From an uncultured Azospirillum sp. (lineage in GTDB: Bacteria > Pseudomonadota > Alphaproteobacteria > RF32 > CAG-239): a stretch of DNA of 9,758 nucleotides. Within the stretch, counting starts at the first letter, position 1. Each line of letters starts with the position of its first letter. Below are positions 6,314 to 9,758 of this stretch, one piece after another. Position numbers and translations under genes: made by a program. A model generated the notes under the pieces. That model made no database searches, was not told where the DNA came from, and worked only from the letters and a program-made list of their open reading frames with translations. The stretch covers positions 1 to 9,758 of the forward strand of contig CAMHFM010000022.1 of assembly GCA_946184595.1 (NCBI GenBank). The letters are read 5' to 3'.

Positions 6314-7786
6314 ATGACAGAAGAAACTAATATTCATCGCGAATCGAGACTTGCAAAATTAAAGGCATTACAAGAAAAAGGATATAATCCATATCCTTAT
6401 TTTTTCCGTCCGAATGCTCAGGCTGCTGAATTACAAAAAAAATATGAAGCTTTAGAAAATGGTGTCGATACGGAAGACAGATATACAATTGCTGGACGTG
6501 CAATGGCTGTCAGAAACAGTGGTATGTTTATTGATGTAAAAGATGCCAGTGGTAAAATTCAGGCTTTTTGTCATAAAAACCACCTCTCAGAAGAGGCTTT
6601 GGAGCGTTTGAAAAGTTTGGATGTCGGTGATATTGTCGGTATTTCAGGATATATTCGCCGTACACCGCGCGGAGAGTTGTCAATTGCAGCGGAATCGTTT
6701 GATATTATATCTAAGTCTTTACAACCGTTACCGGAAAAATTCCATGGCTTAACAGATACCGAGGCTCGTTATCGTCAGCGTTATGTCGATTTTATTATGA
6801 ATGATGACAGTCGTGAAATTTTTCAAAAGCGTTGTCAGATTACATCAGCAATTCGTCGTTATTTTGAAGAACACAATTTCTTAGAAGTTGAAACACCCAT
6901 GTTACATCCGATTATGGGTGGCGCAAATGCTAAGCCGTTTATTACACACCATAATGCCTTAGATATGGATTTGTATTTGCGAATCGCGCCGGAATTGTAT
7001 TTGAAAAAATTAGTTGTCGGCGGTTTCGATCGTGTCTTTGAGATTGGTCGTAATTTCCGCAATGAAGGTATTGATAAAAGTCATAATCCAGAGTTTACTG
7101 CTTTGGAAGCTTATCAGGCATATGCCGATTATAATACGATGGCTGATTTGATTCCTGATCTAATTGCTTTTGTTGCTAAAACAGTTTTAGGAACAACGGT
7201 AATTACGGTTAATGAGCATGAAATTGATTTAGGAAAGCCTTTTGCTCGTAAGTCAATGATTGAGCTCGTTAAAGAATATACCGGTGCTGATTTTATGCAG
7301 GCTGAAACTTTGGAACAAGCTAAAGAATTAGCAAAGTCTGTCGGTGTTGATGCCGGTGATTGTATTTCTTGGGGAAAGGTTATTTCAGAAGTCTTTGATG
7401 CAAAAGTTGAAGAACATTTAATCGATCCGATTTTAGTTATGGATATGCCGCGTGATATTTCTCCATTAGCTAAAACACACCGTTCTAATCCGCGTTTGGT
7501 AGAGCATTTTGATGCTTATGTTGCTGGGATGGAAATGGGATGCGCATATTCCGAACTTTCTAATCCTTTGGAACAGAGAGAACGTTTTGAAGCTCAATCC
7601 GCAGATCGTGAAGCCGGAGATGATGAAGCACAAATGTTGGATGAAGATTTTATTTGTGCTTTAGAAAATGGTTTTCCTCCGACAGGTGGTATGGGAATGG
7701 GAATCGATAGATTAGCAATCTTGCTAACAGGAGCATCTACCATTCGAGATGTTATTGCTTTTCCAACATTACGTAAGCGTGATTAA
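6314..7786 (+). CDS. lysS: Lysyl-tRNA synthetase, class II
   Basis: This 490-residue enzyme charges tRNA-Lys with lysine using ATP. The N-terminal OB-fold anticodon-binding domain (about 50-145) is followed by the class II catalytic domain. Motif 1 is around [17 protein letters not shown], motif 2 is [20 protein letters not shown] with the ATP-binding Arg, and motif 3 is GMGMGIDRL near the C-terminus. [17 protein letters not shown] and [11 protein letters not shown] are characteristic of bacterial LysS. The length is normal (E. coli 505). An in-frame ATG at 6302 would add four residues, but GGGA at 6304-6307 is well placed for the ATG at 6314. The deacetylase gene follows after 9 bases. Most alphaproteobacteria use class I LysRS (lysK) instead, so a class II enzyme here may reflect gene replacement by transfer. 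Confidence 0.97.
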   Translation: MTEETNIHRESRLAKLKALQEKGYNPYPYFFRPNAQAAELQKKYEALENGVDTEDRYTIAGRAMAVRNSGMFIDVKDASGKIQAFCHKNHLSEEALERLKSLDVGDIVGISGYIRRTPRGELSIAAESFDIISKSLQPLPEKFHGLTDTEARYRQRYVDFIMNDDSREIFQKRCQITSAIRRYFEEHNFLEVETPMLHPIMGGANAKPFITHHNALDMDLYLRIAPELYLKKLVVGGFDRVFEIGRNFRNEGIDKSHNPEFTALEAYQAYADYNTMADLIPDLIAFVAKTVLGTTVITVNEHEIDLGKPFARKSMIELVKEYTGADFMQAETLEQAKELAKSVGVDAGDCISWGKVISEVFDAKVEEHLIDPILVMDMPRDISPLAKTHRSNPRLVEHFDAYVAGMEMGCAYSELSNPLEQRERFEAQSADREAGDDEAQMLDEDFICALENGFPPTGGMGMGIDRLAILLTGASTIRDVIAFPTLRKRD

Positions 7787-7790
7787 GGGG
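7785..7790 (+). promoter_or_regulatory. Shine-Dalgarno site fixing a TTG start for the deacetylase
   Basis: AAGGGG overlaps the lysS stop codon and lies 5 bases before TTG 7796. The next in-frame ATG (7829) sits in a hairpin loop and has no such site. This supports the TTG start and coupling to lysS. Confidence 0.65.
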
Positions 7791-7795
7791 CGATA

Positions 7796-8842
7796 TTGAA
7801 AAGGAAAACGATAAATGAGCAAACCCGCATGCAGCGGGTTTATGCTTTTTTGAAAAAGCATAAACTATGGATTTATTTTCCATTAGGACTTTGTTTGGCC
7901 TTTTTATTCTGGAAGTCATGGTCTGATGTGCCAAAAATTGATGAGCCGGTATTATCTGAAGATGTAGAATTGGAAATCATCGTTTCTGATGAAACGGAGC
8001 ATTTGAAAATACCTCCGAAAGATGTTGAAGATGAAATGATGTGGTCTGTTGAAAATCATATTGTTTTGCATCCTGATGTTTCTGTATTGCCGGATATTAT
8101 GCAAGTAAATCATGTCAGCAAGTTATTTAAGTTGTTGCCGCCTGCAGCTCCTTCCGCTCCGGAAGAAGAGGTTGTTGATATGCGTCCTAAAATTGCTATT
8201 GTTATAGACGATATGGGAGCCAGTCCTAAACGTACGGAAGGTATTATTACTCTAAAAGCACCATTAACGACATCTTTTGTAACTTTTGCGCCACAATTGG
8301 ATAAACAAGTTAAGCAATCTATTCAATCAGGTCATGAGATTATGATTCATGTTCCTATGCAACCACATGCTGATATTTTTGTTTCGAAAGACGTTTTGAC
8401 GATAGATATGTCTGAAGATCAAATTATTAAAAATTTTGCAGAAATGTTAGCTAAGTTTGAGAATGTTAAAGGAATTAATAATCATATGGGGAGCCTTTTT
8501 ACAGAACATGCAGAAAAACTTGCTCCAATTATGAAAATATTAGCGGAAAATCATTTGTTTTTCTTGGATTCGAAAACGACAACCCAATCGAAGGTTGAAG
8601 AAGCGGCTCGGGAATATGGTGTCCCGTATCTTTCTCGAAATGTATTTTTGGATAATGAAAATGATTTAGCCTATATTTTACAACAACTTGAAAAAACAGA
8701 AAAAATTGCAAAGGAAAAAGGTTATGCCATAGCCATAGGGCATCCTAAAACCAAAACAGTAGAAGCTCTGGATTTATGGTTAAAAACATTAGGTGGTAAA
8801 AATTTAGTACTAGTGCCACTTAGTCAGTTGCTTAATCCGTAG
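7796..8842 (+). CDS. Divergent polysaccharide deacetylase family protein (YibQ-like)
   Basis: This 348-residue protein is membrane-anchored. One transmembrane segment (about 26-39, IYFPLGLCLAFLFW) follows a basic N-terminus, then a variable acidic and Pro-rich linker (45-128), then a periplasmic domain of the divergent polysaccharide deacetylase family (DUF610/YibQ, NodB-like fold). Key blocks are IAIVIDDMG with Asp138-Asp139, MIHVPMQP with His185, GINNHMGS (226-233, His230), FFLDSKT with Asp258, and AIGHP (313-317). These are the expected metal-binding and catalytic positions. The substrate is unknown in the family; cell-envelope glycan is the usual guess. In other proteobacteria yibQ often lies near envC and ctpA, whereas here it follows lysS by 9 bases. 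Its start is a TTG. Two hairpins lie in its first codons, and its last 11 bases overlap the convergent small gene. Confidence 0.88.
   Translation: MKRKTINEQTRMQRVYAFLKKHKLWIYFPLGLCLAFLFWKSWSDVPKIDEPVLSEDVELEIIVSDETEHLKIPPKDVEDEMMWSVENHIVLHPDVSVLPDIMQVNHVSKLFKLLPPAAPSAPEEEVVDMRPKIAIVIDDMGASPKRTEGIITLKAPLTTSFVTFAPQLDKQVKQSIQSGHEIMIHVPMQPHADIFVSKDVLTIDMSEDQIIKNFAEMLAKFENVKGINNHMGSLFTEHAEKLAPIMKILAENHLFFLDSKTTTQSKVEEAAREYGVPYLSRNVFLDNENDLAYILQQLEKTEKIAKEKGYAIAIGHPKTKTVEALDLWLKTLGGKNLVLVPLSQLLNP
7821..7862 (+). repeat. two abutting perfect hairpins inside the start of the deacetylase gene
   Basis: Hairpin 1 pairs AAACCCGC (7821-7828) with GCGGGTTT (7834-7841) around the loop ATGCA. Hairpin 2 pairs TATGCTTTTT (7841-7850) with AAAAAGCATA (7853-7862) around TG. 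They share base 7841. Hairpin 1 followed by the T-run at 7845-7850 resembles an intrinsic terminator for lysS, although the T-run starts a few bases late. Both lie within codons 9-23 of the deacetylase and could limit its expression. Confidence 0.7.
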
Positions 8843-9089
8843 TAGAAGATGTTGCGTCTTGTTCTGTGGAGAATATTCTGTTTGGCGGTGGAGCAACCTC
8901 AACACCGGGAGAATCCGGCAAAGGTTCCATTTCAGCGTTTACTTGAGAAAGTTGCTGTGGTGTCAAATTGATATCGGATTCTTGGTTTGATGTGGTGTTA
9001 TCTGAGGTGGAATTATTTTGAGCATAAAGAATTTGTGTAGAAAAGTACTCCAAAAATATTAAGAGTAATAAAACATATATTTTTTTCAT
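8832..9089 (-). CDS. Small secreted Ser/Thr-rich protein of unknown function
   Basis: This 85-residue product has a clear signal peptide: MKK, a hydrophobic core (residues 4-22) and a likely cleavage LYA|QN after residue 23. The mature part of about 62 residues is rich in Ser, Thr, Asn, Gln, Pro and acidic residues. It has no cysteine and looks disordered. I recognise no family. An AAGAG lies about 10 bases before the ATG as a weak ribosome binding site. Its last 11 bases overlap the end of the convergent deacetylase gene. The clean signal peptide is the main reason to believe it is a gene. It follows the HEQVH reading frame on the same strand after a 71-base AT-rich gap that may hold a promoter (TTGAAA at 9149-9144, weak -10). 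Confidence 0.6.
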   Translation of the reverse strand: MKKIYVLLLLIFLEYFSTQILYAQNNSTSDNTTSNQESDINLTPQQLSQVNAEMEPLPDSPGVEVAPPPNRIFSTEQDATSSTTD

Positions 9090-9160
9090 GAACTGCTCTT
9101 AAAAAAATTAAAATATGTACAGATGTAAGAATGTAATATTTATTTTCAATGTGTTTTTGC

Positions 9161-9562
9161 TTATTTGCGCTTCATTTTTTTATTAAAGTTTTGGCAGATA
9201 GTGCTTTCGAGTTTATAGTGCCGTTTATTATCTAACTTTTTTTGCTCAATGAGAATCTCATGCTTAAATTCTTCAACTAAAGCATTAATTTGATCGGCAT
9301 AGTAAGCGGTCATTTCGTTGGTGCCTTCTTTTACCATCTTTCCATCACGGAGATACATTGGTTTCATTTGTGATATAATGATTTTTATACGGTCGTAAAT
9401 GAGAGGGATAAAGTATTCTAGTGCATTAACATTAATTTGTTGGTGGACTTGTTCATGGCGTACGACCAAATTATAAAGGCAGCTATTGGGCTCTAGATCG
9501 CTTGCCAGATAAATAACAGGATTTTGAAAACCGATATAAACATTAAGCAACACTGAGTTCAT
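9161..9562 (-). CDS. HEQVH metalloprotease-like protein, probably the 3' part of a frameshifted gene
   Basis: From the ATG at 9562 this gives 133 residues. NLVVRHEQVHQQI carries an HExxH motif (His36, Glu37, His40), preceded by IGFQNPVIYLASDLEPNSC and followed by TNEMTAYYAD, where Glu83 could be a third ligand. From memory, hypothetical proteobacterial proteins show the same order: an IGY/IGF strand, a GSCxY block and HExxH. In those proteins this follows an N-terminal strand region that ends in the same way as the overlapping upstream reading frame. The ATG has no ribosome binding site, and a TTG at 9580 is no better. The simplest reading is a single gene broken near 9543-9562. No signal peptide is visible in this part. 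Function is unknown; the motif alone does not prove protease activity. Confidence 0.6.
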   Translation of the reverse strand: MNSVLLNVYIGFQNPVIYLASDLEPNSCLYNLVVRHEQVHQQINVNALEYFIPLIYDRIKIIISQMKPMYLRDGKMVKEGTNEMTAYYADQINALVEEFKHEILIEQKKLDNKRHYKLESTICQNFNKKMKRK

Positions 9563-9758
9563 ATTCAGAGGCAATATCAACGAGGGCTAAACCAGATGCT
9601 AAGTCTCCTTTTTCAAACATTCCCATATTATTTCCGAGTTGAGTTAAATTTTCTCTTGAATAAGAATTATCATATTGTAATCTTCCATATGAGGTAGAAA
9701 ATATCAACTGAGGATTTATTTTTTCGTTTTTGCAGGCAGATATATACAGAAGGTCATT
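9543..9758 (-). CDS. Partial gene entering from the right edge, upstream half of the HEQVH gene
   Basis: An open frame runs from the right edge to TAA at 9545-9543, giving 71 residues with no start inside the window. It includes PQLIFSTSYGRLQYDNSYSR, a Leu-Gly-Asn-Asn linker and GLALVDIASEYELSVA at the end. It overlaps the HEQVH frame by 20 bases in another frame. The last residues look like the beta strand that precedes the IGF block in related hypothetical proteins, so both parts may once have been one protein of about 200 residues. No function can be assigned. A real stop with translational coupling is the alternative. Confidence 0.5.
   Translation of the reverse strand, partial: NDLLYISACKNEKINPQLIFSTSYGRLQYDNSYSRENLTQLGNNMGMFEKGDLASGLALVDIASEYELSVA

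Noticed and set aside
1..9758. tRNA, rRNA, CRISPR array, insertion sequence or phage genes
   Set aside because: No cloverleaf, repeat-spacer pattern, transposase motif or terminal inverted repeats were seen on either strand by reading. Short RNAs cannot be excluded by eye.

Overview
The window looks like chromosomal DNA from an AT-rich alphaproteobacterium, probably an uncultured, host-associated (Rhodospirillales-like) lineage. The evidence is the maf-rng-yacG gene order, a DksA of the alphaproteobacterial type that has lost three of its four zinc cysteines, a CarD/CdnL regulator, a GTTC-N7-GTTC LexA operator, and a flagellar FliX-like C-terminus at the left edge. The lineage is inferred from gene content, not from a database search. 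The genes use the standard code and are packed tightly. No rRNA, tRNA, CRISPR array, insertion sequence or gene-free stretch over 300 bases was seen.

Left block, + strand (1-2593): the tail of a FliX-like flagellar regulator, then dksA, maf, rng (RNase E/G family) and yacG. maf lies 11 bases after dksA. The original rng start appears to overlap the maf stop as ATGA, and yacG overlaps the rng stop as TAATG. The block ends in a strong bidirectional terminator shared with the convergent carD. The best anomaly here is rng: its ribosome binding site and first 17 codons lie in a different frame from the rest of the gene and run into a stop.

Middle block, - strand (2609-6176): in transcription order, a 428-residue exported cysteine-containing protein of unknown function, lexA, thyA and carD. 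lexA has a clear autoregulatory region: a TTGACA/TAGAAC promoter covered by a GTTC-N7-GTTC box, next to a perfect 13-bp inverted repeat. thyA follows lexA with no strong terminator and may be read through from it. A terminator separates thyA from carD.

Right block, + strand (6302-8842): lysS, a class II lysyl-tRNA synthetase (most alphaproteobacteria use the unrelated class I enzyme), followed 9 bases later by a YibQ-type divergent polysaccharide deacetylase. The first codons of the deacetylase contain two abutting perfect hairpins.

Right edge, - strand (8832-9758): an unrecognised gene entering from the right edge, an overlapping reading frame with an HEQVH zinc-protease-like motif (together probably one frameshifted gene), and a small secreted Ser/Thr-rich protein whose end overlaps the deacetylase gene by 11 bases.

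The known genes cover stringent-response transcription control (DksA, CarD), RNA processing (RNase E/G), nucleotide supply and quality (Maf, ThyA), gyrase control (YacG), DNA-damage response (LexA) and translation (LysS). I do not see a convincing new multi-gene system. The least explained material is the 428-residue exported protein, which has a weak resemblance to lysozyme-like peptidoglycan hydrolase domains, and the split HEQVH gene.
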